From the NCBI RefSeq assembly GCF_024345185.1, contig NZ_BROB01000012.1, forward strand, positions 1 through 64,000: a stretch of 64,000 nt of DNA. Direction: 5' to 3'. This document shows, piece by piece, positions 30,989-40,706 of this stretch. This DNA comes from Levilactobacillus humaensis (GTDB taxonomy: Bacteria; Bacillota; Bacilli; Lactobacillales; Lactobacillaceae). The translations under genes were made by a program, and so were the position numbers. Each line of letters begins with the position of its first letter. Positions within the stretch are counted from its first letter, which is position 1. Below the pieces are notes generated by a model that worked only from the letters and a program-made list of their open reading frames with translations, had not been told where the DNA came from and searched no databases.

Positions 30989-32035
30989 GTGATTGCATTT
31001 CTCAAACGGACCTGGCAAAATCCGTTGACGATGACTTATATTGCCTTAGTTTTACTGATTTTTATTGCCTGGCAGGCCCGTTCATTTCTGTCGCTCGCGT
31101 TGTTTACGGTGATTTTTATTTATTTGGGGAACGCAGCGATTGTCAGTATCGAAAGGCGATTGCATCTGCATCACTTGTGGGCGACGTTGTTGGTTTACAT
31201 CCTGTTCCTGGGGATTCTCGTGGCGGCGTTCTCACAGATTATTCCACCACTGGTGTCGGAGGCGTCGAACCTACCGAATACGATTGATAAATTAATCGAT
31301 ACTTACCCGCAACTGCAGAGTCAGGTGACCAAGATGGTCAAGAACCTCTCGCAGAATGCATCGGTTATCAGCAATGGGAAGAATCTGTTGACCAGTGGAA
31401 TTGGCCAACTTTCCCGACTGAGTTCTGGTGTGGAAACGATTCTATTAGCTTTCTTCTTTAGTTTTGTTTTCAACCTGACCAAGGTTCAACTCCAAACGTT
31501 TGCCCACGCCTTCACTCGGAGCCGGTTTGCCAGTCTGTTCGTTCCAATGGGCCAACTGATTATGAAGTTTGTCCAGATCTTCGGAACGGTTATCGAAACA
31601 CAGTTACTGATCTGTACGATTAATACGATCCTGATGGTTTTGGGTCTGTGGGCAATCGGCATGCCGAGTCTCTTAATCCTGGGGATTATGGTCTTCTTCC
31701 TAGGGTTAATTCCCGTGGCCGGGGTGTTGATCTCACTGATTCCGTTAACGATTGTGGCCTTCGTGACGGGTGGTATTATCCGCGTGATTGCGGTGCTGGT
31801 GCTGATCGTGGTGATTCATATGTTTGAATCCTACTTCCTGCATCCACGACTGATGGCCAACGCCACTAACTTACCCATCTTCGTGACCTTCATCACCTTA
31901 ATTGTCAGTGAGCAAATCTTTGGCATGTGGGGCCTTTTGGTTGGGATGCCATTGATGGCGTTCTTCCTGGATGTGTTCGACGTTCAGTTGAAGCCTCACC
32001 GCGTGACGTCAGAAGACGCGGACGTGGATTCATAA
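30989..32035 (+). CDS. AI-2E family transporter
   Basis: 348-residue PerM/AI-2E-family membrane protein with about seven to eight helices: a pair at the N-terminus (18-55), one near 62-80, and a C-terminal bundle (205-330). The family includes sodium/proton antiporters and exporters, so the name does not prove autoinducer transport. GTG start after AGAGGGGG. The C-terminus is hydrophilic and acidic (SEDADVDS). Confidence 0.88.
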   Translation: MIAFLKRTWQNPLTMTYIALVLLIFIAWQARSFLSLALFTVIFIYLGNAAIVSIERRLHLHHLWATLLVYILFLGILVAAFSQIIPPLVSEASNLPNTIDKLIDTYPQLQSQVTKMVKNLSQNASVISNGKNLLTSGIGQLSRLSSGVETILLAFFFSFVFNLTKVQLQTFAHAFTRSRFASLFVPMGQLIMKFVQIFGTVIETQLLICTINTILMVLGLWAIGMPSLLILGIMVFFLGLIPVAGVLISLIPLTIVAFVTGGIIRVIAVLVLIVVIHMFESYFLHPRLMANATNLPIFVTFITLIVSEQIFGMWGLLVGMPLMAFFLDVFDVQLKPHRVTSEDADVDS

Positions 32036-32067
32036 AATAGGAACTATTCTTGAAAGGAAGCGGCGTG

Positions 32068-32415
32068 ATGAAAGAAAAGAAACAGGGCTGGTTTACCAAA
32101 CAGTCGAAATGGCTGTGGGGTGGTCTCATTGTCTTGGCCTTAGTTGGCACCTTCACGCCATTTGTCCCAAGTAATGCGGTGCGTCTGAGCATTCTTCAGC
32201 AGGGCCATCCCGTGGCGGCATTGCTGTCGGGGCCTTGGAAGATGCCGAAGTCGGCGGTTAAAGATTATGCCGGGAGCGGCAAGTCGCAATACTACCAAGT
32301 CAGTGCGCGTTTCTCCAATGACAGTTCGGATGTCCACGTGTTGACGGTTGATAAGGTTTCGGGATTCCATATCCTTAATCGGTATGTGGCGAAACCCGCT
32401 GTGTCGAAAAAGTAG
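32068..32415 (+). CDS. Membrane-anchored hypothetical protein
   Basis: 115-residue protein: a short basic cytoplasmic end, one membrane helix (about 15-35) and a roughly 75-residue exterior domain with no motif I recognise. The ATG at 32068 lies 7 bp after AAAGGAAGC; an upstream in-frame ATG at 32050 overlaps that site. Only 32 bp after the AI-2E gene, probably co-transcribed with it. Confidence 0.7.
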   Translation: MKEKKQGWFTKQSKWLWGGLIVLALVGTFTPFVPSNAVRLSILQQGHPVAALLSGPWKMPKSAVKDYAGSGKSQYYQVSARFSNDSSDVHVLTVDKVSGFHILNRYVAKPAVSKK

Positions 32416-32444
32416 TTGGGAAACACGATAATTGTAGATATAGC

Positions 32445-32489
32445 AAAAGCAGTCGCAAGCCACTTGGAGTGGGGGTGCGACTGCTTTTT
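32445..32489. terminator. Bidirectional terminator
   Basis: A 13-bp stem, AAAAGCAGTCGCA with TGCGACTGCTTTT, lies between two convergent genes. Confidence 0.85.
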
Positions 32490-32515
32490 GATTTGCTTGA
32501 TATTCAGCATGGTGC

Positions 32516-33481
32516 TTAATACAGTCCCTGAATGTAATCAGTAGCTGCTTGGGCATCTTCAGGAGAAACGGCATCTGCACCGGTCGTGCCCCTGATGGAG
32601 CCGACATACTTCCATCCCAGATCGTTAAGATAAACGAAGAATTCTTGTTTGCCATTGGTGATGGTGAGATTGTAACCATCACTGTCAGCATCCTCGAACA
32701 ATGCTTGGAAAACGCGGCCCATTTTAAAAGTTACACGATAGAGATGAGTTTTACCAGATTTAACCTTTTTCGTGACAACGCCCTTCACTGGTTTTGCTAG
32801 GTAGTAGGTTATGCTAGAGTGCGTGAGCTTAAATTTCTTAATCTTAGCATAACGCGTCGGCTTATATTGTGACCCCTTGGTGTGATAAACAAGCTGACTG
32901 TCTGCTGAGATTGAGACGAAAGGTAAAGTAAGACCTTCGGCATTAGAGATAGGATTGTTGGACTTAACGGATAGGAACGGACATAGAGCCAACGAGTTGT
33001 CAGAAAAAGCATTAGTCTTAGTGTAGGGTTGTTGAGCGCCACCATTGTTTTTTGACACTGGGAGACTTCTATCCCAATTTCTAAGTGATTTAAAAACTAA
33101 CTTTTGATTTTTAATACTCAGGGAGGGATTGCTAATAGAAGTAAGATTACCCTTACCGTCGCTAGCTCCAGCAACGATAGAACCCTTAGGCAAAGTTGTT
33201 GTTTTATGTTTGTTTAGATCGGTTATTTTTACGGGCTTTTTCAATTTGAAAGTGTGATAGTTACCCTGACGAAACTGGTGTGGAGTTGGATAATCAAGTG
33301 TTACGTCGAGATTTGACAGCTTTCGAATATCAACCTTATGGATTAAAACATCGACATTTTTCCCCGTATTTACGAGTGTTGCCTTTTCGGCGGATGCGCT
33401 AGTAACGCCTAAACTTCCTACAATAGCACCCAGTAGTACGAGCAGTAGGGTACTTCTTCTTTTTATTTTAAACAATCCCAA
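32516..33481 (-). CDS. Secreted protein of unknown function
   Basis: 321-residue protein with a Sec signal peptide: basic start (KIKRRS), hydrophobic core (10-25) and a likely cleavage after ASA near residue 31. The mature part is Lys/Thr/Ser-rich and probably beta-rich, with repeated strand-like blocks such as KKPVKIT, KFKLTHSS and YRVTFKMG, but no domain I can name and no LPxTG or lipobox, so it is probably released or wall-associated. It is more AT-rich than its neighbours. A GGAGGAAT ribosome site precedes the ATG. Possible lineage-specific acquisition. Confidence 0.75.
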   Translation of the reverse strand: MGLFKIKRRSTLLLVLLGAIVGSLGVTSASAEKATLVNTGKNVDVLIHKVDIRKLSNLDVTLDYPTPHQFRQGNYHTFKLKKPVKITDLNKHKTTTLPKGSIVAGASDGKGNLTSISNPSLSIKNQKLVFKSLRNWDRSLPVSKNNGGAQQPYTKTNAFSDNSLALCPFLSVKSNNPISNAEGLTLPFVSISADSQLVYHTKGSQYKPTRYAKIKKFKLTHSSITYYLAKPVKGVVTKKVKSGKTHLYRVTFKMGRVFQALFEDADSDGYNLTITNGKQEFFVYLNDLGWKYVGSIRGTTGADAVSPEDAQAATDYIQGLY

Positions 33482-33542
33482 TTCCTCCTAAATAATATTT
33501 TCCCCTGGAACTTCCTATGACATCAGTATAACTCAAGCTGAC

Positions 33543-33595
33543 GTTAGTTTGGTCCGCTATTTTCACGGAATGGAAGTGTCTTCTAAAACTAACGG
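33543..33595. repeat. 9-bp inverted repeat in a divergent promoter region
   Basis: CGTTAGTTT (33543-33551) and its exact complement AAACTAACG (33587-33595) are 35 bp apart, between two divergent genes for secreted proteins. The spacing is long for a hairpin and could reflect two operator half-sites. A TATAAT at 33688-33693 probably serves the plus-strand gene. Confidence 0.5.
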
Positions 33596-33730
33596 AGACC
33601 AATTATCTTTGTTCACAGGTCTCTAATATGGTATATAGTAATACTTTAAAACACACATCATATAGTGATTTAGCCGACCATTAGCGTTATAATTAAACTG
33701 TTCAAATAATAGTTTAGGGGACTTTACATT

Positions 33731-34102
33731 ATGAAGAAAACGTTGTTGGCAATGGCTTCGACCCTTGTCCTGTTACCCGTTGTTGGAACGAGTACTACGG
33801 CACAAGCGGCATCATGGCATAAAGGTTCACCGAAAATCGCTCGGGGAATGTGGACGGATAAGGCCAAATACCCTAAGGGTGCAATGTATGACTATATCCA
33901 CATTAGTAAGACCAGATTTGTAATGAGTGATAACGACCCCTTACTTACCCACTTGCGGTACAAAAAGGTTGGGAAGCGGACCTATAAATTCCGCGGTTAT
34001 GAGCCCGAGGCAAGAAAATATGAATCTACGCCTAAGATCCACTTTACAAAGCACAATCTTAAAATGCATCAATATGGGCATTATTTACATTTGACCAAGT
34101 AA
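33731..34102 (+). CDS. Small secreted protein of unknown function
   Basis: 123-residue protein with a clear signal peptide (MKKTLLAMAS..., cleavage after AQA near residue 26). The mature part, about 97 residues, is basic and aromatic with alternating Lys, Tyr and His (for example KKVGKRTYKFRGY). It resembles the many small exported proteins of lactobacilli that have no known role. It has no cysteines in the mature part. AT-rich flanks, like its divergent secreted neighbour. Confidence 0.75.
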   Translation: MKKTLLAMASTLVLLPVVGTSTTAQAASWHKGSPKIARGMWTDKAKYPKGAMYDYIHISKTRFVMSDNDPLLTHLRYKKVGKRTYKFRGYEPEARKYESTPKIHFTKHNLKMHQYGHYLHLTK

Positions 34103-34105
34103 AAA

Positions 34106-34149
34106 TAGAGCCACTCTATCCAAAATGGGTAGGGTGGCTCTACATTTTT
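34106..34149 (+). terminator. Terminator of the small secreted protein gene
   Basis: A 16-bp stem (34106-34121 with 34127-34142) followed by CATTTTTG. Confidence 0.85.
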
Positions 34150-34173
34150 GATCTCGAATACTTTCGAACATAA

Positions 34174-34203
34174 CAAAAAAGACTTGCCACAAGGACAAGT
34201 CTT
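34174..34203 (-). terminator. Terminator of rpsD
   Basis: Minus strand: AGACTTG pairs with CAAGTCT, followed by six T. Confidence 0.85.
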
Positions 34204-34229
34204 CTGTGAACCGAAATAAGAACTGCGTC

Positions 34230-34835
34230 TTACCGGTTGTAGTATTCAACGATAAGAGCATCGTCGAGTTCTGCATCTAATTCTTCACGTTGTGGCAAAC
34301 GGGTAAGGGAACCTTCCAGCTTGTCAGCGTCGAATTGAACGTATTGTGGACGGCCAACAACGGCTTCCACAGCACCCTTGATAACAGCTAAGTCCTTGGA
34401 CTTTTCACGAACGCTGATCACTTGACCAACTTCAACTTCGTATGAAGGGATGTCCAGACGCTTGCCGTCAACAGTGATGTGACCATGGTTAACCAATTGA
34501 CGAGCTTGGCGACGAGTAGTAGCCAAACCTAAACGGTAAACCATGTTGTCGAGACGACGTTCGAGTAAGATCATGAAGTTAGTACCATGGGTACCTTCAG
34601 CGATCTTGCCGGCACGCTTGAACAAGTTGTAGAATTGACGTTCAGTCATGCCGTAAGTGAACCGGAGCTTTTGCTTTTCACGCAATTGCGTACCGTATTC
34701 AGATAACTTTTGACGACGACCTTGACCATGATCACCAGGTGCGTAAGGACGACGGTTTAATTCTTTACCAGTGCCGGAAAGGGATACCCCTAAACGACGG
34801 GAAATACGCCAGCTTGGGCCAGTGTAACGAGACAT
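34230..34835 (-). CDS. rpsD: 30S ribosomal protein S4
   Basis: 201-residue primary 16S rRNA-binding protein that nucleates assembly of the 30S body. The N-terminal region is of the non-zinc type (no CxxC set), and the S4 RNA-binding domain lies at about 92-155 ([25 protein letters not shown]). The ATG at 34835 follows TTGGAGGA; the upstream in-frame sequence belongs to the leader. As in Bacillus, rpsD is a separate unit, normally feedback-controlled by S4 binding its own mRNA leader. Confidence 0.98.
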   Translation of the reverse strand: MSRYTGPSWRISRRLGVSLSGTGKELNRRPYAPGDHGQGRRQKLSEYGTQLREKQKLRFTYGMTERQFYNLFKRAGKIAEGTHGTNFMILLERRLDNMVYRLGLATTRRQARQLVNHGHITVDGKRLDIPSYEVEVGQVISVREKSKDLAVIKGAVEAVVGRPQYVQFDADKLEGSLTRLPQREELDAELDDALIVEYYNR

Positions 34836-35047
34836 AGATAGTTCCTCCAATAAAATATTATTTGGAGTAAAATAAGCTGTATATAAGTTTAGTATTCGTG
34901 CAGATTGCTTTGCAGGTTTCACCGTATGCAGCCGCAGGTTACTTCCTGAACCAATGTAACGGCAACAATCTGTTGACGAGCTTACCACTTATCGCTGCAT
35001 TATTTTACACAAACGCCATTATACCCAGGTTAGCTAGACTTTGTCAA
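34836..35047 (-). promoter_or_regulatory. rpsD promoter and long 5' leader
   Basis: TTGACA (35047-35042) and TATAAT (35023-35018), 18-bp spacer, give a near-consensus promoter inside the 3' end of the upstream gene. The leader is about 175 nt, much longer than needed, with internal complementarity such as CAGGAAGTAACCTG-type segments. In Firmicutes this region usually carries the S4 autoregulatory structure; that function is inferred here from position and length, not from a matched motif. Confidence 0.7.
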
Positions 35048-35504
35048 TGTGTTTCAGCAAAACACGGGCGAATTCCTCGAGAACCGCCTGATCATCGGTC
35101 GTGAAACGCCCCTTGATAGGGGAGTCAATATCGAGAACACCTAACTTGGTGCCGTCCGCTAAGGTCAATGGGACGACAATCTCTGAGTTACTAGCGGAGT
35201 CACAGGCAATGTGACCGGCAAAGGCGTGGACATCAGGAACCAATTGGGTGTCCTGCGTCGCCAGTGCGGTGCCACAGACCCCGTGGCCATTTTCAATGTG
35301 GACACAGGCCACGTTGCCTTGGAAGGGGCCGAGGATGAGGTCGTCGCTGGCTGGTTGGTAAAGATAGAAACCAGCCCAGTTGATGTCGGTTAGCGTTTGT
35401 TTCAAGAGAGCGGAGGCGTTGGCAAGGTTTGCCACGAGATTCGTTTCTTCATATAGAAGTGCATCGAGTTGCTCGGTAAGTAAGGGATTAATTTGGTCAC
35501 TCAT
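35034..35504 (-). CDS. msrC: Free methionine-(R)-sulfoxide reductase (GAF domain)
   Basis: 156-residue GAF-domain enzyme that reduces free methionine-R-sulfoxide. Cysteines 67, 77 and 101 (in ACVHI, GVCGT and IACDS) keep exactly the 10- and 24-residue spacing of the catalytic cysteines of the E. coli enzyme. Cytoplasmic, probably thioredoxin-coupled. Its stop codon region overlaps the rpsD -35 box. In several Firmicutes this gene neighbours rpsD or ezrA, as here. Confidence 0.93.
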   Translation of the reverse strand: MSDQINPLLTEQLDALLYEETNLVANLANASALLKQTLTDINWAGFYLYQPASDDLILGPFQGNVACVHIENGHGVCGTALATQDTQLVPDVHAFAGHIACDSASNSEIVVPLTLADGTKLGVLDIDSPIKGRFTTDDQAVLEEFARVLLKHIDKV

Positions 35505-35598
35505 GAAAAGGCCTCCAATGTGATAAGCGTAAATAGTCGCGTATAGGCAAAAAGGTTAAGAGAATCGTGAAAACGTTGTGAAGCCTAGGCGTGACTTA

Positions 35599-35607
35599 TG
35601 CTATAAT
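35599..35607 (+). promoter_or_regulatory. Extended -10 promoter of ezrA
   Basis: TGC followed by TATAAT, with a TTGTGA 20 bp upstream (spacing too long). The 80-base leader has a short CGAGT/ACTCG hairpin. Confidence 0.55.
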
Positions 35608-35690
35608 CGAGATTAGATTAAATTGTAAGATGAACCGAGTGATTTTGCAACTCGTTAAACGTTGAAATGTGGATGAAGGATGGGGTCAAT

Positions 35691-37424
35691 ATGGTAGCTG
35701 TGCTAATTGGAATTGTCATACTGGCGATTATCGTGTATGCCGGTGTGCTGGTTTACCAGCAACGAATTCGCCGACAAGTCACGGCGTTAACCGCAAAAAA
35801 AGAAGCAATGGTGGAAATCCCACTGGAAGAAGAGCTCCGGTTAGTGGGGCAACTCAGCCTGACTGGGCAATCGGCCGATCAATATGATCAGCTGAAGGCC
35901 GATTTTGTGGACATTAACGAGAATCGATTTGTGCGTATGGACGAACAGTTGACCCAATTAGATGCCGACTCGCGGGGGATGAACCTCCTGCAGCTTAACC
36001 AGCGTTTGACCAAGGTTACGACCTTGGTTAACCAGACCCAGGAGCTCATTCAAACGGTGCAAGGCCAGTTGACCCACTTACAAGAGGTCGACAAGCAACA
36101 TCGCCAAGCCGTGAAGGAACTCGAACAAGAGTATCAAGGTTTACGGAAGACCCTACTGGCCAAGAACTTTGCCTTTGGGCCCAGCATCGATGGTCTTGAG
36201 GAACAACTGAGTCACATCGAGGATAACTTTGATACGTTCTCTCGTCTGACGGATGAAGGGGACCACGAACGAGCTGCCGATGTGTTGACACAATTACAAG
36301 AAGATACTGAGAACTTAAAGGCCTTAATCAAGGCGATTCCACCCGTTTACAAGGACCTGACCGTCGTCTTTCCAGACCAGGTTAAGGAATTGCAGGCTGG
36401 TTACGACCAGTTGACTGCTCAGGACTTTAAGTTCGGTGAAACCGATGTGCCAGCCCTAATCAAGGCGATTGAGGACCGGACCAAAGAAAACCTCGAGACG
36501 TTGGGTCAGTTGCGTCCGGATGACGCCAAAGTCGTTAACGAGCGAATCGCCAAGCAGATTGATCAAGTCTACGATGTCATGCAGACTGAAATTGATGCCA
36601 AAGATCCCGTTGAAGCCAACTTGGATGGGGTCGCGAAGTTTATCGGGCATGCCCAAAATCAAAGCCACACGCTGTTAAGTGAGTTGGACCGTTTGGGTCA
36701 GAACTACACGCTGGATCATCAAGAACTAGAAACGGCGCGTGAGTTGAATGAACAATTGCGGTCAATCGACGGCATCTATCAGAAGGACGTTCAAGATCTG
36801 ACGGCCAAGACCGCCACGTTCTCACAAGTGCTGGCACACCAGCAACAACAACAGAAAGATGTGCAACAGATTGAAGAGCAACAGGGTCAAATTATGCAGA
36901 GTGTCGCGGGGTTAGCCGATGAAGAACGGCAGGCACGGGACACGTTACAACAGTTTGATTTCAACTTACATAGTTTACGGCGTCAGGTCGAAAATATTAA
37001 CTTGCCTGGAATTCCTCAAGACTATCTGGATTACTTCTTCGTCGTTCGTGACGAGGTGGCTCAGCTGGCCAATGACATGGATCAGCCCCAGATTGATATG
37101 GAGCGGATTACCAAGCAGTTGTTGATTATTCAAACAGATTTGGACACCTTACAAGAAAAGACCGACGATCTGATCGACAGTGCGGAGTTGGCAGAACAAT
37201 TGTTACAATACGCCAACCGTTATCAGACGAGTCATCCCGATGTGGCTGCGGCCAGCAAGAAAGCTTCCGACTTGTTCGAGACGGAACATCAATATGCCAA
37301 GGCCTTGGAAACCATTGCGACGGTCTTGGATGAGGTTGAACCCGGCTCGTACAAGCGTCTCGAAGATGCTTACTATCAGAGCAAGGGCAAGACAGCCCCA
37401 CATCGTGACGATACAACCAACTAA
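35691..37424 (+). CDS. ezrA: Septation ring regulator EzrA
   Basis: 577-residue protein with one N-terminal membrane helix (about residues 2-22) and a cytoplasmic region made almost entirely of spectrin-like coiled coils. It binds FtsZ, limits extra Z-rings and helps switch between elongation and division. The ATG at 35691 lies 6-7 bp after AAGGATGGGG; an earlier in-frame ATG lacks a site. It precedes the cysteine desulfurase-thiI pair, a conserved Firmicute arrangement. Confidence 0.93.
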   Translation: MVAVLIGIVILAIIVYAGVLVYQQRIRRQVTALTAKKEAMVEIPLEEELRLVGQLSLTGQSADQYDQLKADFVDINENRFVRMDEQLTQLDADSRGMNLLQLNQRLTKVTTLVNQTQELIQTVQGQLTHLQEVDKQHRQAVKELEQEYQGLRKTLLAKNFAFGPSIDGLEEQLSHIEDNFDTFSRLTDEGDHERAADVLTQLQEDTENLKALIKAIPPVYKDLTVVFPDQVKELQAGYDQLTAQDFKFGETDVPALIKAIEDRTKENLETLGQLRPDDAKVVNERIAKQIDQVYDVMQTEIDAKDPVEANLDGVAKFIGHAQNQSHTLLSELDRLGQNYTLDHQELETARELNEQLRSIDGIYQKDVQDLTAKTATFSQVLAHQQQQQKDVQQIEEQQGQIMQSVAGLADEERQARDTLQQFDFNLHSLRRQVENINLPGIPQDYLDYFFVVRDEVAQLANDMDQPQIDMERITKQLLIIQTDLDTLQEKTDDLIDSAELAEQLLQYANRYQTSHPDVAAASKKASDLFETEHQYAKALETIATVLDEVEPGSYKRLEDAYYQSKGKTAPHRDDTTN

Positions 37425-37433
37425 GTCAATCAT

Positions 37434-37467
37434 GAAGAGTTTGGGATAACCTAAACTCTTTTTTTAT
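37434..37467 (+). terminator. Terminator of ezrA
   Basis: AAGAGTTTGGG pairs with CCTAAACTCTT, followed by T7. Confidence 0.88.
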
Positions 37468-37521
37468 CCAAAATTTTTCAGAGGGCAATCGCAGTGAAAC
37501 CGTAATCACGAGGCATGGGGC

Positions 37522-37550
37522 TTGTGATCGACGAATTTTGTGTTTATAAT
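37522..37550 (+). promoter_or_regulatory. Promoter of the desulfurase-thiI operon
   Basis: TTGTGA (37522-37527), 17-bp spacer, TATAAT (37545-37550). Confidence 0.8.
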
Positions 37551-37606
37551 TAGAAAGAATTTCTATCGGAGTCGAACCAATAGAAAATAGAATAAGAGGG
37601 TTCAGT

Positions 37607-38752
37607 ATGATTTATTTTGATAACAGTGCCACGACCAAAGCCGCACCGGAAGTGGTTGATACGTATGCCAAAGTTAGCGCCAACTACTGGGGTAATCCTT
37701 CTAGTTTGCATAAGTTTGGGGAACAGGCTTTTAACCTGTTGGAACAGTCTCGCCAACAGATTGCCGATCTTGTCGGAGCCAAGCTCAGTGAAATTCTCTT
37801 CACGAGTGGCGGTACCGAAGGCGATAACTGGGCAATTAAGGGAACGGCGATGGCTAAGCGTGAGTTTGGCAATCACCTGATTACCACCGAGGTTGAACAT
37901 CCGGCCGTTCATAATTCCATGGAACAACTGAAACAACAAGGCTTCGAGGTCACGTACCTACCCGTCGATGAAAATGGACGGGTCTCTGCCGCTGACTTGC
38001 GCGCAGCAATCAAGCCCACCACGATCCTGGTCTCAACCATGGCCGTTAACAATGAAATCGGTGCGGTGCAACCGCTCGATGAAATTGCCGATGTCATGCG
38101 CGACTTTCCTAGCATCCACTGGCACATTGATGCCGTTCAGGGAATTGGGAAAGGCTTAGCCGACAAGATCTTTAACGATCGTGTCGACTTTGTGACCTTC
38201 TCCGGGCACAAGTTCCATGCGCCTCGCGGTATTGGGTTTATGTACAAACGCCAAGGACGTCAAATCGCGCCACTGATGGCCGGTGGGGGTCAGGAACGGA
38301 ATCTGCGTTCTGGTACCGAAAACTTACCAGCCATTGCCGCAATGGCCAAGGCCTTACGGTTATTACTCGACGGTGAGGATGCCAAGGTTAAGCGTCAACG
38401 TGAGATTCGCTTAGCGATTCTGAACCACGTCGCCGCCTTTCCTAACGTCACGATTTTCTCCAAGGACTTACCTGTGTTTGCTCCACACATTCTGTGTTTT
38501 GCAATCGCCGGTGTCCGGGGAGAAACGGTCGTGCATGCCTTTGAGGAACACGATATCTATATTTCAACGACCAGTGCTTGCTCCTCCAAGAAGCATGTGG
38601 AATCTAGCACGTTACAGGCCATGAAGGTCGATGATGGCATTGCCACCAGTGCCATTCGGATTTCACTGGACGAACACAACACCATGGCAGAAGCCGAAGA
38701 ATTTAACCGCGTATTTGACGAACTCTATACGCAATTTGAAAAGTTAGCCTAA
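37607..38752 (+). CDS. Cysteine desulfurase (NifS/IscS-like, ThiI partner)
   Basis: 381-residue PLP enzyme of aminotransferase class V. It removes sulfur from cysteine and carries it as a persulfide. The PLP lysine is K202 in [10 protein letters not shown] and the catalytic cysteine is C326 in TSACSSKK. Its coupling to thiI, 20 bp downstream, matches Bacillus nifZ-thiI, so its main job is probably sulfur supply for 4-thiouridine in tRNA rather than Fe-S clusters. Confidence 0.95.
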   Translation: MIYFDNSATTKAAPEVVDTYAKVSANYWGNPSSLHKFGEQAFNLLEQSRQQIADLVGAKLSEILFTSGGTEGDNWAIKGTAMAKREFGNHLITTEVEHPAVHNSMEQLKQQGFEVTYLPVDENGRVSAADLRAAIKPTTILVSTMAVNNEIGAVQPLDEIADVMRDFPSIHWHIDAVQGIGKGLADKIFNDRVDFVTFSGHKFHAPRGIGFMYKRQGRQIAPLMAGGGQERNLRSGTENLPAIAAMAKALRLLLDGEDAKVKRQREIRLAILNHVAAFPNVTIFSKDLPVFAPHILCFAIAGVRGETVVHAFEEHDIYISTTSACSSKKHVESSTLQAMKVDDGIATSAIRISLDEHNTMAEAEEFNRVFDELYTQFEKLA

Positions 38753-38771
38753 CTACGAAAGGGGTCGCGCA

Positions 38772-39989
38772 ATGGAATACAGTGAAATTATGGTCCGTTA
38801 CGGCGAGCTGTCGACGAAGGGGAAAAACAAGAAAGACTTCATCAAGCAGCTAGGCCAAAATGTTCGCAAAGCACTTAGCGAATTTGACGGATTAGAAGTT
38901 AAAGCACAACACGACCGGTTACATGTCACACTGAACGGGGCAGACTCAAGCGCCGTCATGGAACGCCTCAAGGGTGTTTTTGGGATCGAAAACTTTTCAC
39001 CTTCCGTGAAGGTGGATAAGGATCTTGATGCTATCAAAGAGGTTGCAGTGGCCATGGTCAAGGAAGTCTTCGAACCCGGGATGACGTTTAAGATCAACAC
39101 GCGTCGTCAAGATAAGGAATTCGAATACGATACCTACCAAATGAATAACATCATGGGTGACACGATCTTGGACAACGTTCCCGGAATTACTGTGCAAATG
39201 AAGCATCCCGACATCGAACTTCGGGTTGAAGTTCGGATGAATGGGGTTTACCTGTCCGGTAAGACCATCCAAGGTGCCGGTGGATTACCCGTCGGAACCG
39301 GTGGTAAGGCCGTGATGATGCTGTCCGGTGGAATTGACTCGCCGGTTGCGTCCTACTATGCCATGCGTCGGGGGGTTAAGATTGATATGGTGCACTTCTT
39401 CAGTCCACCATACACGTCCGAACAAGCTCTGGCTAAGGCCAAGGAATTGACGGCTAAGTTGGCCGGTTATTCCGGTGGCATTCAGTTCATTCAGGTCCCC
39501 TTCACCAAGATCCAAGAAACGATCAAGGAAAAGGTGCCCGAGGGTTATCTGATGACGGTTCAACGGCGGTTAATGCTCCGTTTGACCGTGGCGATTGCCG
39601 AAATGCGTCATGCTAAGGGGATCTTCAATGGGGAATCTCTGGGGCAAGTCGCTTCTCAGACACTCGACAGTATGCAAGCCATTAACGATGTGACGACGAT
39701 GCCGATCTTACGGCCATTGTTGTCGCTGGATAAGACGGAAATCATCAAGGTGGCCGAGGACATCGACACCTATGATCTGTCGATCTTGCCATACGAGGAC
39801 TGTTGTACCATCTTCACGCCGCCGTCTCCTAAGACGCGTCCGGATCTGGAGAAGACCCGGAAGTATGAGGGGTACATCGACGTTGAAGGCTTGATGAAGG
39901 AAGCCCTTGATGGGATCGTCATCTCCGAGATTCGTCCTGGGGATAATTACCTGAACCAAAACGAAGATGTCTTTGCCGAATTGCTTTAA
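38772..39989 (+). CDS. thiI: tRNA 4-thiouridine synthase ThiI
   Basis: 405-residue enzyme that thiolates U8 of tRNA. N-terminal ferredoxin-like and THUMP domains (about 1-165) are followed by a PP-loop ATPase with the [10 protein letters not shown] motif near residue 185. The C-terminal rhodanese domain of the enterobacterial enzyme is absent, as is usual in Firmicutes, so persulfide must be delivered by the adjacent desulfurase. AAAGGGG precedes the ATG. Confidence 0.96.
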   Translation: MEYSEIMVRYGELSTKGKNKKDFIKQLGQNVRKALSEFDGLEVKAQHDRLHVTLNGADSSAVMERLKGVFGIENFSPSVKVDKDLDAIKEVAVAMVKEVFEPGMTFKINTRRQDKEFEYDTYQMNNIMGDTILDNVPGITVQMKHPDIELRVEVRMNGVYLSGKTIQGAGGLPVGTGGKAVMMLSGGIDSPVASYYAMRRGVKIDMVHFFSPPYTSEQALAKAKELTAKLAGYSGGIQFIQVPFTKIQETIKEKVPEGYLMTVQRRLMLRLTVAIAEMRHAKGIFNGESLGQVASQTLDSMQAINDVTTMPILRPLLSLDKTEIIKVAEDIDTYDLSILPYEDCCTIFTPPSPKTRPDLEKTRKYEGYIDVEGLMKEALDGIVISEIRPGDNYLNQNEDVFAELL

Positions 39990-40012
39990 TTTGGTAATCA
40001 CGCTGATAAGTG

Positions 40013-40043
40013 ACGCTCTGGGTTTTAGCCTAGGGCGTTTTTT
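40013..40043 (+). terminator. Terminator of the desulfurase-thiI operon
   Basis: A 10-bp stem (40013-40022 with 40029-40038) with two G-U pairs, then T-rich tail. Confidence 0.8.
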
Positions 40044-40116
40044 GGTGCCCGGATGTTCGTCAACGGACCAGTTAGGTGGCTAAACTTGAGTTTTTCGTGA
40101 TTTTATGGCAAAACGC

Positions 40117-40146
40117 TTGTCTTTGCCCCCCTAGTTGCGGGATAAT
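40117..40146 (+). promoter_or_regulatory. Promoter of tpx
   Basis: TTGTCT (40117-40122), 18-bp spacer, GATAAT (40141-40146). Confidence 0.7.
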
Positions 40147-40196
40147 TAAAGCAGATATCGGTTCTACCGATAAACATCTTGAAGGGGTTGATCTGC

Positions 40197-40706
40197 GTGG
40201 AAGTTACACGGCTCGGCAATACATTTTCTCTCTCTGGCACGCTGCCAGAAGTAGGGGATCAGTTACCAAAGTTTAAAGTTTTTGATCAGAAAGATGTCAA
40301 GGTTAAAACGGCAAATTTGATTGGTAAAGTGACATTGATCAGTGTTGTTCCGGACCTTGAGACACCGGTTTGCACGTTGCAAACGCGGAAGTTCACACAG
40401 CAAGCGGACCACTATCCAGCTGCCCGGTTTGCGACGATTTCGAATAACTCGATCGCCCAACAGACCGGCTGGTGTGCCGCACAAGGCGTTGAAAACGTCG
40501 ACCTGTTGTCCGATGAAGAGCTTTCTTTCGGATACGAAATGGGTCTATACGTGCCTAACCTAGGGAACTTGGCTCGGTCAATTTGGATCATCGACGAGAC
40601 TGGTAAGATTGTTTACCGTCAGATCGTCACTGAACAATCCGACGAACCTAACTACCTGGAAGCCATCGAGGCTTTGGAAAAATTAGTCCCAAGAGTTGAT
40701 CTTTAG
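40197..40706 (+). CDS. tpx: Thiol peroxidase Tpx
   Basis: 169-residue atypical 2-Cys peroxiredoxin that reduces hydrogen peroxide and alkyl hydroperoxides using thioredoxin. The peroxidatic cysteine is in the DLETPVCTLQTRKF segment (near residue 58) and the resolving cysteine in TGWCAAQG. GTG start at 40197, 8 bp after AAGGGGTTG; a longer frame from 40179 overlaps that site. Its 3' end contains the -35 box of the valS leader. Confidence 0.94.
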   Translation: MEVTRLGNTFSLSGTLPEVGDQLPKFKVFDQKDVKVKTANLIGKVTLISVVPDLETPVCTLQTRKFTQQADHYPAARFATISNNSIAQQTGWCAAQGVENVDLLSDEELSFGYEMGLYVPNLGNLARSIWIIDETGKIVYRQIVTEQSDEPNYLEAIEALEKLVPRVDL

